DNA of 18,179 nucleotides from an uncultured Oscillospiraceae bacterium. GTDB lineage: Bacteria > Bacillota > Clostridia > Oscillospirales > Ruminococcaceae. This document shows, in pieces, positions 7,380-14,955 of the stretch. Positions within the stretch are counted from its first letter, which is position 1. Every line of letters begins with the position of its first letter. The DNA lies in NCBI GenBank assembly GCA_934446455.1, contig CAKSEE010000049.1, positions 1 through 18,179 of the forward strand, read 5' to 3'. The notes beneath the pieces were generated by a model. The model made no database searches, had not been told where the DNA came from, and saw only the letters and a program-made list of their open reading frames with translations. A program made the position numbers and the translations under genes.

Positions 7380-8501
7380 GTGGACTTAAAGGAGATTCGC
7401 AGCCGCATAGACGGCATTGACGACAAGATGCTCGAGCTCTTTATAGAGCGTATGCAGCTTGCAAACGACGTTGCCCGCTACAAGGCGGAAAACAACATGG
7501 TCGTATTTCAGAGCGACCGCGAGAAATTCATAATAAACAGCGTTAAGCAGGGCAGCCCGGAGGAGCTCCGCAAGAGCGCGGCGTTCCTGTTCATGAATAT
7601 CATGGACATCTCGAAATGCTCGCAGATAAACGCCATTACCCCCGACACCGAAATCCCGCATAAAACCGCCGTTAAGGAGCGCCCCTCCGTTGCGGTGCAG
7701 GGCATCAGCGGCTCTTACGGGGACGCCGCGTGCCACAAGCTGTTCGACAACGGCGCGGTGAGCTTCTTTGCGAGCTTCCCAGAGGTGTTTGAGGCAGTTG
7801 AAAACGGCACGGTGGATTACGGAATAATCCCCGTTGAAAACAGCACCGCGGGCGAGGTCACGGTAAACATGGACCTGCTTGAGCGCCACAGCGTGTACAT
7901 CAACCGCACCGTAACGGTGGAGTGCGCGCACGTTCTCGCCGCCAAAAAGGGCGTGCGCGAGGAGGACATAAAAATCCTTTTCGGGCATGAGCAGGCGATA
8001 CGCCAGTGCGAGAGCTACATTGAAAGCCGCGGCGGGCTTACCGTTATCCCCTACCACAACAACGCCTCCGCCGCGCGCATGGTTGCGGAAAACCCGAGCG
8101 GACAGCTCGGCTGCATATGCTCTGAGGAGTGCGCGGAGATACACGGGCTTGACATAGTGCGCAAGGGCATTGCGACCGACCCCAACAACTGCACCCGCTT
8201 CATCTGCATTTCAAGGGAAGTCGAGGTGTACGACGGCGCGAACACCGTTGCAGTATCCGTTTCAACGCCGAACCTTTCGGGCGCGCTTTACCGCCTGCTC
8301 ACAAAGTTTGCGGTAAACGGGCTGAGTATGTCGAAAATACAGTCGAAACCGCTGCCCGTTGAGGTAAAGCGGCAATTTCCCGACGATTATATGTTCTACA
8401 TCGAGTTCTCAGGCAGCATAAACGACCCCGTGATAAGACGGCTGCTGCGTAACCTGTCCGAGGAGCTCAACTACTGCAAGTTCCACGGAAACTTCACCTG
8501 A
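7380..8501 (+). CDS. pheA: bifunctional chorismate mutase / prephenate dehydratase (P-protein)
   Basis: Converts chorismate to prephenate and then to phenylpyruvate, the committed branch to phenylalanine. The 373 residues contain an AroQ-type chorismate mutase (1-85) with R7, R24, K35, R47, E48, S78 and Q82 at positions matching the E. coli active site; the Asp at the equivalent of E. coli D48 is Gln (Q44). The prephenate dehydratase domain (103-280) shows GISGSYGDAA, PVENS (151-155) and the catalytic TRF (272-274). The C-terminal ACT domain (288-372) has GALY, while the usual ESRP phenylalanine-binding motif is QSKP (321-324), so feedback inhibition may differ. The start is GTG, preceded by GGAGG inside the end of the previous gene, which suggests translational coupling. 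Confidence 0.95.
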   Translation: MDLKEIRSRIDGIDDKMLELFIERMQLANDVARYKAENNMVVFQSDREKFIINSVKQGSPEELRKSAAFLFMNIMDISKCSQINAITPDTEIPHKTAVKERPSVAVQGISGSYGDAACHKLFDNGAVSFFASFPEVFEAVENGTVDYGIIPVENSTAGEVTVNMDLLERHSVYINRTVTVECAHVLAAKKGVREEDIKILFGHEQAIRQCESYIESRGGLTVIPYHNNASAARMVAENPSGQLGCICSEECAEIHGLDIVRKGIATDPNNCTRFICISREVEVYDGANTVAVSVSTPNLSGALYRLLTKFAVNGLSMSKIQSKPLPVEVKRQFPDDYMFYIEFSGSINDPVIRRLLRNLSEELNYCKFHGNFT

Positions 8502-8514
8502 GGAGGGGACGGCA

Positions 8515-9672
8515 TTGGTAAGCGCCTTGATACTCTGCGCGGGGGCTTCCTCGCGCATGGGCGGCACAAACAAGCAGCTCTGCACGCTGGGCGGTCTGCC
8601 CGTTTTCGTGCAGAGCTGCCTTAAATTTGAACGCTGCGCGGATATCGGTGAGATAATCCTTGCAGCGCCCGCAGGACAGGCGGAAAGCTTCCGCCGCATG
8701 GCGGAAAACAGCGGCGTAACAAAGCTTTCAGCCGTCACCGAGGGCGGCGCTTCCCGCTTCCTTTCGGTGAAGAACGCGCTTGCCGCCGTATCCGAAAGCG
8801 CCGACATCATAGCCGTCCACGACGGCGCGCGCCCGCTTATTGAGCCGTGCGACATATCGCGCGTTATCGCGGACGCCAGCGCTTACGGCGCTTCTATAGC
8901 GGCGGCGCCCGCGTGCGACACGATAAAGCTCGCCGAGGGTGGCAGCGTGTGCTCAACTATACCGCGCGGCAGCGTGTATCTCGCGCAGACGCCGCAGGCG
9001 TTCTCAAGGCGGCTTTACCTGCAATGCGTTGAACGGCTCGGCGCGCAGGCTGAGGAGCTCACGGATGACAGCCAGCTTTTCGAGCGCTGCGGGCTTGCGG
9101 TGCATATCACCGAGATAACGCGCCCGAACCTTAAAATAACGCGCCCCGCCGACCTTTCTGCGGCGCGGGCGGCATTCGGGGAGGATATGCCCATGGTAAG
9201 AACAGGCTGCGGCTACGACGTTCACAGGCTGTGCGAGGGGCGCAGGCTTGTTCTGTGCGGCGCGGAGATACCCTCGCCGCTCGGGCTGCTCGGGCATTCG
9301 GACGCGGACGTTGCCGTTCACGCGCTTATGGACGCTATACTCGGCGCGCTGGCGCTCGGCGATATAGGCAAGCTCTTCCCCGACAGCGACCCCGCATACA
9401 AGGGCGCGGACAGCATGGGGCTTCTCGCGCAGGTGATAGCGCGAATGGAGAGAGCGGGGTACTCCCTCGGCAACCTCGACATCACGATAATCGCCGAAAA
9501 GCCGAAACTTGCCGCGTTTATCCCGCAAATGCGCGGGACCCTCGCGGGAGCGTTCGGCTGCGATATCGGGCGTGTTTCCGTTAAAGCCACCACCGAGGAG
9601 GGCTTAGGGCTTGCGGGCGAGGGGATTGGCGCGCACGCTTCGGTGCTGCTTGTGCGCGCTGCGGCGCAATAA
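8515..9672 (+). CDS. ispDF: fused IspD-IspF: MEP cytidylyltransferase / MECDP synthase
   Basis: Catalyses two non-consecutive steps of the MEP isoprenoid pathway: IspD joins CTP and 2-C-methyl-D-erythritol 4-phosphate, and IspF cyclises the later product to MEcPP. Residues 1-225 are IspD: CAGASSRMGG with R14 and K20, VHDGARP (101-107), QTPQAF (158-163) and NLKIT with K207. Residues 226-385 are IspF: GYDVH with metal ligands D235 and H237, GHSDADVAVH with H269, and the C-terminal TTEEGLGLAGEG. All key residues are intact and there is almost no linker. The start is a TTG at 8515, supported by GAGGAGG overlapping the pheA stop. It is the last gene of the operon. Products feed undecaprenyl phosphate, the lipid carrier for cell-wall synthesis. 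Confidence 0.95.
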   Translation: MVSALILCAGASSRMGGTNKQLCTLGGLPVFVQSCLKFERCADIGEIILAAPAGQAESFRRMAENSGVTKLSAVTEGGASRFLSVKNALAAVSESADIIAVHDGARPLIEPCDISRVIADASAYGASIAAAPACDTIKLAEGGSVCSTIPRGSVYLAQTPQAFSRRLYLQCVERLGAQAEELTDDSQLFERCGLAVHITEITRPNLKITRPADLSAARAAFGEDMPMVRTGCGYDVHRLCEGRRLVLCGAEIPSPLGLLGHSDADVAVHALMDAILGALALGDIGKLFPDSDPAYKGADSMGLLAQVIARMERAGYSLGNLDITIIAEKPKLAAFIPQMRGTLAGAFGCDIGRVSVKATTEEGLGLAGEGIGAHASVLLVRAAAQ

Positions 9673-9736
9673 AAGCAGAATGGCGTATAGCCCCGGCGGA
9701 ACGCTCGGCGCAACAGCCGCAATTGCATAACAGAAA

Positions 9737-9763
9737 ATCGGCTGCCCGTTATGGACAGCCGAT
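9737..9763. terminator. shared terminator between ispDF and the flotillin gene
   Basis: Inverted repeat ATCGGCTG (9737-9744) and CAGCCGAT (9756-9763), with further pairing in the loop. On the minus strand it is followed by TTTTCTGTT, a good terminator for the flotillin operon; on the plus strand it is followed by AATTATT, a weaker tail for ispDF. The two genes converge on it. Confidence 0.75.
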
Positions 9764-9781
9764 AATTATTCTCCGCCGGAT

Positions 9782-11347
9782 TTACTGCCCGAGCGGCTCC
9801 TTGAGCTGCTCAGTCTGCGCGGGCTGTTCAGTCTGCGCGGAAGAAGCTCCGCTGTTTATGCCCGAAGCGAGCGCCTTGCCCGTTACGAACGAGTTTACCA
9901 TGCTCTTAAGGTCTATGCCAAGCCCGTCAAGCAGTCCCGAGGACGCCTGCGTGGTCGCTTCTGTGATGTCCTTTACAAGCTTTGAGGTGTTGCCCTCGCC
10001 GTACATGGTTATCTTATCGACATTGCCGAGCGGCTTTGCGATAGCCTCCGCAACTGCGGGCATCTGCTCGAAGTACATCTGGAGCACAGCCGCCTCCTGC
10101 ATCTTCTGCATGGCCTCAGCCTTCTTGTCAAGACCCTCTGCCTCTGCAAGAGCCTTTGCGCGCACCGCTTCAGCCTCTGCAACGCCCTTTGCGCGGATAC
10201 CCTCCGCCTCCTGCTCTGCGGCGTAACGGGCTGCTTCTGCGCGTGCCTTCTGCGCTGCCGCCTCGTTCTCGGCGGTAACAAGTATCGCGGCTGCCTCGTT
10301 CTTCTTTATTTCAAGCTCTGCCTCGGCGTTCTGGATATCCTCGTACTTCTTAGCTTCCGCGCTTCTCTGCGTTGCGTAAAGCTCTGCGTCCGCCTGCTGC
10401 TGCGCGGCGTATTTCTTCGCTTCTGCGGTCTTTTTTACCTCCGCTTCAAGGGCGCGCTCCTTGATTTCGGCTTCCTTTGCCTTTATCTCTACTTCCTTCT
10501 CCTGCTTTGCAAGGTTTGCGTTTGCAGTGGTGATTTCTATGGTCTTGCGCTGCTCTTCCTGCTGAATGGTATATGCGGCGTCCGCCTCAGCCTGCTTTAT
10601 GTCAGCGGCGCGCTTGAGCTCCGCCTGCTTGATTGCAAGCTCGTTCTGGCGCTCTGCGATAGCGGTTTCGCTGTCAACCTTGGCGTCGTTCGCCTTGCGG
10701 TTGGCTTCTGCCTGCGCTATCTTGATGTCGCGCTCCGCCTCCGCCTTGGAGATTGCAGCCTTCTTCTTTATCTGCATGGTGTTGTCTATACCCATGTCGT
10801 TGATGATGCCGTTGTCGTCTACAAAGTTCTGCACGTTGAACGACACTATCTCAAGACCCATTGCGCGCAGGTCGGGGTCGGCGTTCTGCTTCACCTTGTC
10901 AGCAAACGCCTGACGGTTGCTTACCATTTCCTCAAGGCGCATCTGACCTACGATCTCTCGCATATTGCCCTCGAGAACCTCGCGCGCTACCTTGGTTATG
11001 TACTCAACGTTCTTGTTGAGGAAGTTCTGCTGCGCGCGTGCTATAATGTCGGGGTCGGGGGAAATCTTTACGTTTACGTTGGCGTCAACGGAAATGTTGA
11101 TGTAGTCAGCTGTGGGGACTGCCTGCGCGGTCTTTACGTCAACGGACATAAGCGCAAGCTCAAGTATGTCGCAGCGCTCAAGGAACGGAATCTTTACGCT
11201 CGCCTTGCCTATAACCACCTTTGCCCTGCGCCTGATACCGCTTATGATGTATGCCTTGTCGGGCGGCGCCTTGCGATAGCCTGCGCAGAAAATGAATACA
11301 ACTACTATTGCAATGATTATCGCGGGAACAATTATCTCGTGCGGCAT
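9782..11347 (-). CDS. floT: flotillin-like SPFH-domain protein
   Basis: Flotillins are membrane scaffold proteins that oligomerise in ordered lipid domains. The 521 residues have an N-terminal membrane segment (about 4-21), an SPFH/Band-7 domain (about 26-195; includes VDVKTAQAVPTADYINISVDANV), a long A/E/K-rich coiled coil (about 195-420) with many AEA and EAE repeats, and a C-terminal G/S-rich part. This order and length match bacterial FloT/YuaG. The extreme C-terminus carries a small repeat, AQTEQPAQTEQL. AAAGGA precedes the ATG. It is 53 bases downstream of an Hpt-domain gene and probably co-transcribed. No NfeD-like partner, frequent beside flotillins in Bacillus, is present. Confidence 0.93.
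   Translation of the reverse strand: MPHEIIVPAIIIAIVVVFIFCAGYRKAPPDKAYIISGIRRRAKVVIGKASVKIPFLERCDILELALMSVDVKTAQAVPTADYINISVDANVNVKISPDPDIIARAQQNFLNKNVEYITKVAREVLEGNMREIVGQMRLEEMVSNRQAFADKVKQNADPDLRAMGLEIVSFNVQNFVDDNGIINDMGIDNTMQIKKKAAISKAEAERDIKIAQAEANRKANDAKVDSETAIAERQNELAIKQAELKRAADIKQAEADAAYTIQQEEQRKTIEITTANANLAKQEKEVEIKAKEAEIKERALEAEVKKTAEAKKYAAQQQADAELYATQRSAEAKKYEDIQNAEAELEIKKNEAAAILVTAENEAAAQKARAEAARYAAEQEAEGIRAKGVAEAEAVRAKALAEAEGLDKKAEAMQKMQEAAVLQMYFEQMPAVAEAIAKPLGNVDKITMYGEGNTSKLVKDITEATTQASSGLLDGLGIDLKSMVNSFVTGKALASGINSGASSAQTEQPAQTEQLKEPLGQ
9810..9840. repeat. 13-bp tandem direct repeat in the flotillin C-terminus
   Basis: TCAGTCTGCGCGG occurs at 9810-9822 and 9828-9840, period 18 bases (6 codons), encoding the doubled AQTEQ. 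It is in frame, so copy-number change would not break the protein. Confidence 0.7.
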
Positions 11348-11400
11348 GATTGTGTCCTTTCCGTGGCTTTGCCACTATGCGTCGGTCGTGAAGCGTCTGC

Positions 11401-11763
11401 TCAGAGCAGCTGCTGCGCCTGCTTTGCCTGCTCGTAGGCCGTTATGGCGCGCTGTGCGTCTGCGCGGACGTCGCAGGTCTTTCCTGCGCGGATATCGCTG
11501 ACGATTTTCTGTGCAGGCTCAAACACGGCGTTAAGCCCCATGTTTCCCGCAAGACCCTTGAGCGCGTGCGCGCTGCGCTCCGCCTGCGCGAAATTGTCGG
11601 ACTGCGCGTCCTCCTTAAGCTGCTGTACTGCGGCCTCTGCGCTCTCAAAGAACTTTGCAAAAAAGCGCCTGAACATATCCTCGCTGTCCATAAATCTTGC
11701 AACAGCCTCGTCAACGTCAAGCCCTACTTCCGCAAGCGCGTGCCTTGCCTGCTCGCTTATCAT
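11401..11763 (-). CDS. Hpt (histidine phosphotransfer) domain protein
   Basis: A 120-residue single-domain protein. The start at 11763 is chosen for its GGGAG at 9 bases; an upstream start at 11793 would fall inside the palindrome at the transcript start. The centre contains the Hpt signature AHALKGLAGNMGL, with the phospho-accepting histidine at residue 66 followed by K69 and G70. The rest is predicted helical, as expected for the four-helix bundle. Hpt proteins pass phosphoryl groups between receiver domains in multi-step phosphorelays. No histidine kinase or receiver gene is in the window, so its partners are unknown. It is the first gene of a probable operon with the flotillin gene, an unusual pairing. 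Confidence 0.88.
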   Translation of the reverse strand: MISEQARHALAEVGLDVDEAVARFMDSEDMFRRFFAKFFESAEAAVQQLKEDAQSDNFAQAERSAHALKGLAGNMGLNAVFEPAQKIVSDIRAGKTCDVRADAQRAITAYEQAKQAQQLL

Positions 11764-11786
11764 CTGACCGTCTCCCTTCGTGTTTT

Positions 11787-11802
11787 CCCTCATATATGAG
11801 GG
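11787..11802. promoter_or_regulatory. perfect 16-bp palindrome at the Hpt-flotillin transcription start
   Basis: CCCTCATA followed by its exact complement TATGAGGG. It covers about positions +3 to +18 of the predicted transcript, where it could be a repressor operator or a 5' stem-loop in the mRNA. Confidence 0.5.
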
Positions 11803-11811
11803 CTTGATATT

Positions 11812-11840
11812 ATTTTATCATATTTCTTATAGCTTGTCAA
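11812..11840 (-). promoter_or_regulatory. sigma-A type promoter of the Hpt-flotillin operon
   Basis: On the minus strand a perfect TTGACA (11835-11840), a 17-base spacer, and TAAAAT (11812-11817). Transcription should start near 11805, about 42 bases before the Hpt start codon. Confidence 0.8.
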
Positions 11841-11909
11841 TTATTTTTACCGCATTCGTCGGAATTTAACGAGAATTGTATCTTTTCAGAACATTTTCAT
11901 AATAAACTG

Positions 11910-11938
11910 AGCCCTCCCGCCAAAATGACGGGAGGGCT
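11910..11938 (-). terminator. hairpin terminator after the HtrA gene
   Basis: Perfect 10-bp inverted repeat AGCCCTCCCG (11910-11919) and CGGGAGGGCT (11929-11938), 36 bases past the stop of the protease. On the minus strand the tail is CAGTTTATTAT, so the T run is imperfect, but the stem is very stable. Confidence 0.7.
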
Positions 11939-11974
11939 TAAGCTTAATGGAGGATTATATGCCTTATGAAGCGC

Positions 11975-13306
11975 TTATGAACCGTTGTATTCCGACAGAA
12001 CAATGTCTATCTTAAGCTCCTTGTTTCTGCCGAGGGAATCCGCTCTTACCACGGTTGCGGTGACTGTGTCGCCGGGCTTCATGCCGTTGAGGAGCGAGGA
12101 TACCTCGGAGGTGGAGGTGACGGACTCGCCGTTTATCTCGGTTATCGTGTCGCCTACCTTAAGGTCGCTCTGCGCAATCGCAAGGGACCGGTCGATATCC
12201 GTTACATACAGCCCCGGGGTCATGCCCTGAACCGCTGCGACATACTCAGACACCTGTAAGCAGGTAATGCCGAGGATAGGTCTGCCCGTAACATAGCCCT
12301 TGGATACAAGGTCGTCTATAACGCCCTTTGCCTCGTTTATCGTGATTGCAAAGCCGACGTTCTCGGCGTAGTTGTTTATAAGCTTCTCGTTTACAACGCC
12401 CACTACCTTGCCGTACATATCAAACATAGCGCCGCCCGAGTTGCCCGAATTTATCGCGGCGTCCGTCTGAATGGAGGAAAGCGAGCGCTCGTTGGAGGAT
12501 ATCTGACGGTTAAGACCCGAGATGATACCCTTTGAAACGGACGTTTCAAGCCCTAGGGGGTTGCCTATAACAACGATATCGTCGCCGAGGTGAAGATCGT
12601 CGCTGTCGCCGAGGACGGCCGCCTGAAGCCCCGTAGCGTCTATCTTGAGCACCGCAAGGTCGGTATCGGTATCGCTGCCGACAAGCTTTGCGTCATACTT
12701 TTCGGTAACGCCCGTGCCCTCAATGGGGTCAGTGGTGGTGACCTGAACGGTGTAGCTCGACATTTCATCGACAACGTGCGCGTTGGTGAGGATATAGCCG
12801 TCGTCGGAGATAATTATGCCGCTGCCCGAACCGTAGAGCGTTTCAGTACCGCGGTAGTTCACATACACCTCGATATACACGATGCTGTCGCGAACCGTTG
12901 CAACAAGGTCGCGCGTGTACATAAACGTGCCGTCCGTGTTGTACTCTATCTCGCGGTTAAGCTTGTTCTGAAGCGCCGCGCCCTGCTGAAGCTCTGAAAG
13001 GGTCGTACCCTCGGAAGCGCCGTCCTGCGCGGACTGCGCGTTATCGTCCGCCGAAGCGCCGTCCTGCGCGTCTGAAACATCGCCGCCCGCCTGCGAACCG
13101 CTGTCGGAGGACGCGCTCTCGTTCGGGGAAACTATCGCCGCAGGGTTTGTAAGACTGCCGATGTAAGCGCCGCCGAAGCCCGCGCCGCCGCCTACTATTG
13201 CAACGGCTGCGATAAGCGCTATCACCTTCATCGCCGAATGCTTTTTGCGCGGCGTCCTTGGCGGTTCGGTAGGGATATACTGTGTATCAAAATTCATGTT
13301 ATCCAT
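11975..13306 (-). CDS. HtrA/DegP-like membrane-anchored serine protease with PDZ domain
   Basis: A surface quality-control protease that degrades misfolded exported proteins. The 443 residues comprise a proline-rich cytoplasmic N-terminus, one membrane helix (about 26-50, A/G-rich), a low-complexity D/S/A/Q linker (about 60-105) with a repeated AQDGAS, a trypsin-like domain (about 130-335) and a C-terminal PDZ domain (about 343-438). The catalytic triad is intact: H177 in TNAHV, D216 in DTDLAVLK, S290 in GNSGG. This architecture is normal for Gram-positive HtrA proteins. An AAGGA lies about 9 bases before the ATG. It is probably transcribed alone, between its own promoter and a strong hairpin. 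I leave the symbol empty because paralogues (htrA, htrB, yyxA) cannot be told apart here. Confidence 0.94.
   Translation of the reverse strand: MDNMNFDTQYIPTEPPRTPRKKHSAMKVIALIAAVAIVGGGAGFGGAYIGSLTNPAAIVSPNESASSDSGSQAGGDVSDAQDGASADDNAQSAQDGASEGTTLSELQQGAALQNKLNREIEYNTDGTFMYTRDLVATVRDSIVYIEVYVNYRGTETLYGSGSGIIISDDGYILTNAHVVDEMSSYTVQVTTTDPIEGTGVTEKYDAKLVGSDTDTDLAVLKIDATGLQAAVLGDSDDLHLGDDIVVIGNPLGLETSVSKGIISGLNRQISSNERSLSSIQTDAAINSGNSGGAMFDMYGKVVGVVNEKLINNYAENVGFAITINEAKGVIDDLVSKGYVTGRPILGITCLQVSEYVAAVQGMTPGLYVTDIDRSLAIAQSDLKVGDTITEINGESVTSTSEVSSLLNGMKPGDTVTATVVRADSLGRNKELKIDIVLSEYNGS
13014..13070. repeat. 18-bp direct repeat in the HtrA linker
   Basis: GAAGCGCCGTCCTGCGCG at 13014-13031 and again at 13053-13070, period 39 bases (13 codons). 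It encodes the two AQDGAS copies in the linker between the membrane helix and the protease domain and stays in frame. Confidence 0.75.
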
Positions 13307-13367
13307 AAAATCAAGTCCTTCCTGTATGTACGCCCTTTTTCTCGGGCTTTTCCTTTGCTTTGACTTA

Positions 13368-13399
13368 ATTATATATACCCATTGTGTAAAAAATGTGAA
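13368..13399 (-). promoter_or_regulatory. probable promoter of the HtrA gene
   Basis: On the minus strand TTCACA (13394-13399, 5 of 6 matches) with TATATA (13370-13375) after 18 bases, overlapping a perfect TATAAT (13368-13373) at 20 bases. The -10 is clear but the spacing is not ideal. The leader would be about 55-60 bases. Confidence 0.5.
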
Positions 13400-13440
13400 A
13401 CTGATTTGACAAAAAAATTAAATCCCGCTGAATGAATTGT

Positions 13441-13459
13441 AACAGTCCCTGCGACTGCT
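13441..13459 (-). terminator. weak hairpin after the SCIFF maturase gene
   Basis: Minus-strand stem of 7 pairs (AGCAGTC with GACTGTT, one G-U) and a 5-base loop, 7 bases past the stop. There is no immediate T run; a TTTTTTT occurs only about 30 bases further on. Confidence 0.35.
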
Positions 13460-13465
13460 TTCGGT

Positions 13466-14863
13466 TTATCCCATGCTTGCGGGAGCGTCCGCAGTAATAA
13501 CGGGCTCCTCGCCCTTTACCGCACGGTCTGCGGCAAGCGCTATGGCGCATTCAAGGCGCTTCTTCTGCATTTCGCAGGCAAGCCTGAACGGCTTCTTTAC
13601 ATCGCCCTCATAGATAAAGCTGTTGGCGTTGCACCCGCCCGAGCAGAAGAACTTCGCCCAGCAGTCGCGGCAGCCCTCCTTGCTGTAAACGTGCGTTCCC
13701 GCAAAGTAGCTCTTTATCTCATTGTTGAACGTTCCGTCATATAGGTTGCCCATTTTCCACTGCTCAATACCCACAAACTGGTGGCAGGGGTAAATATCGC
13801 CGTGAGGGTCTACCGCAACATAGTCGTTGCCGCACCCGCACCCGCGCAGGCGCTTGATAGCGCAGGGTCCCGCGTTCAGGTCCACCATAAAGTGGAAGAA
13901 GTTGAACTTGTTCTCCCTGCGGTTCGCCATTATATCGCACAGCCTGTCGTATTCGGAGAATACGCGCGGCAGGTCGTCCGGCGAGATAGCGTAGGGCATT
14001 GCGGGGTCGGTAACAACAGGCTCCGCGGAAAGCTGCTCGAAGCCGAGGTCGCGCATATGCGTTACGTCGTCCGCAAAGTCGAGGTTGTACTTTGTAAAGG
14101 TAGCGCGGACATAGTAGTCCTTGCCGCCCCTGCGCTCAACAAGGCGCCGGAACTTGGGCACGATAACGTCGTAGGTGCTCTTTCCGTTAAGGGTCTTTCT
14201 TATGCGGTCGGTGACCTCTTTCCTGCCGTCAAGCGAAAGCACGACGTTCACCATCTCGCGGTTTATGTAGTCTGTCTTTTCGTCGTCGAGTAGCACGCCG
14301 TTCGTGGTTATCGTAAAGCGGAAGTTCTTGCCGTGCTGCTTTTCAATCGAGCGCGCATATTCCACCGTTGCCTTAACGGTGTCCCACGCCATAAGCGGCT
14401 CGCCGCCGAAGAAGTCAAGCTCGATATTCTCGCGGTTGGCGCTGTTCTCAATAAGGAAGTCTATAGCCTTTCTGCCCGTTTCGGGGGACATTATGCAGCG
14501 GCTGCCGCCGAAGTCGCCCGTCTGTGCAAAGCAGTATTCGCACCGCAGGTTGCAGTCGTGCGACACGTTAAGGCACATGGACTTTATCGGGCTTTTAACC
14601 ATTGTGTCAGAATACTTCTCGTACTCGTCCTGCGCGAAAAGCGCACCCTCCTTGTAAAGCTCGTAAAGCTCCGCGTAGGTTTCGCGCACGTCGCTTTCGG
14701 GGTACTGCGAAAGCTCCGCGATAAGCTCCGCGGGACATTCGCTCTCCATGGGCGGCGCGATATGGTCGAGCATATCAAACGCGCAGTCGTCCACAAGGTG
14801 AACGCCGTTCGAGTTTACATCGAGAACGATGTTGTAGCCCAGCTGCCTGAATTTATGTATCAT
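13466..14863 (-). CDS. SCIFF-peptide radical SAM/SPASM maturase (thioether-forming)
   Basis: A radical S-adenosylmethionine enzyme expected to install Cys-to-Thr thioether bridges in the SCIFF peptide encoded just upstream. Residues 1-95 are an N-terminal peptide-recognition region (RRE-like, inferred). The radical SAM domain has the iron-sulfur motif C104-x3-C108-x2-C111 (CNLRCEYC), followed by FFGGEPL (151-157) and TTNG (186-189). The C-terminal SPASM region carries many cysteines for auxiliary clusters (C334, C342, C344, C360, C398, C401, C407, C411, C430). The 465-residue length and the neighbouring peptide fit the Clostridia SCIFF maturase family (characterised example: CteB). An AAAGGG is 9 bases before the ATG. 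The gene is 92 bases downstream of the peptide gene, with a hairpin between them. Confidence 0.95.
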   Translation of the reverse strand: MIHKFRQLGYNIVLDVNSNGVHLVDDCAFDMLDHIAPPMESECPAELIAELSQYPESDVRETYAELYELYKEGALFAQDEYEKYSDTMVKSPIKSMCLNVSHDCNLRCEYCFAQTGDFGGSRCIMSPETGRKAIDFLIENSANRENIELDFFGGEPLMAWDTVKATVEYARSIEKQHGKNFRFTITTNGVLLDDEKTDYINREMVNVVLSLDGRKEVTDRIRKTLNGKSTYDVIVPKFRRLVERRGGKDYYVRATFTKYNLDFADDVTHMRDLGFEQLSAEPVVTDPAMPYAISPDDLPRVFSEYDRLCDIMANRRENKFNFFHFMVDLNAGPCAIKRLRGCGCGNDYVAVDPHGDIYPCHQFVGIEQWKMGNLYDGTFNNEIKSYFAGTHVYSKEGCRDCWAKFFCSGGCNANSFIYEGDVKKPFRLACEMQKKRLECAIALAADRAVKGEEPVITADAPASMG

Positions 14864-14908
14864 CGGTATAACCCTTTCTATGTTCCTTGTTTATCCCTAT
14901 ACACAGCT

Positions 14909-14934
14909 TTTGGGCGAGAATGCTCCCGCCCAAA
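14909..14934 (-). repeat. hairpin between the SCIFF peptide gene and its maturase
   Basis: Perfect 8-bp inverted repeat TTTGGGCG (14909-14916) and CGCCCAAA (14927-14934) with a 10-base loop. On the minus strand it lies 21 bases after the peptide stop and is followed by AGCTGTGTATA, not a T run. It may protect the 3' end of the short peptide mRNA or partly attenuate transcription. Confidence 0.6.
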
Positions 14935-14955
14935 TCCGCATTACTTGTGTAAGCC

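Noticed and set aside
7386..8144. Minus-strand open frame of 252 codons opposite pheA
   Set aside because: Antisense to conserved chorismate mutase and dehydratase motifs; no ribosome site or domain.
10009..10281. Arginine-rich minus-strand frame inside the flotillin gene
   Set aside because: Same-strand alternative frame of the alanine/glutamate-rich coiled coil; R-rich shadows are expected there.
10100..10780. Apparent repeats across the flotillin coding region
   Set aside because: Similar GCC/GAG-type words reflect the heptad A/E/K coiled coil, not a DNA repeat array or CRISPR.
13332..13347. GCCC/GGGC inverted repeat in the HtrA leader as a terminator
   Set aside because: Only four pairs around an 8-base loop; too weak to call.
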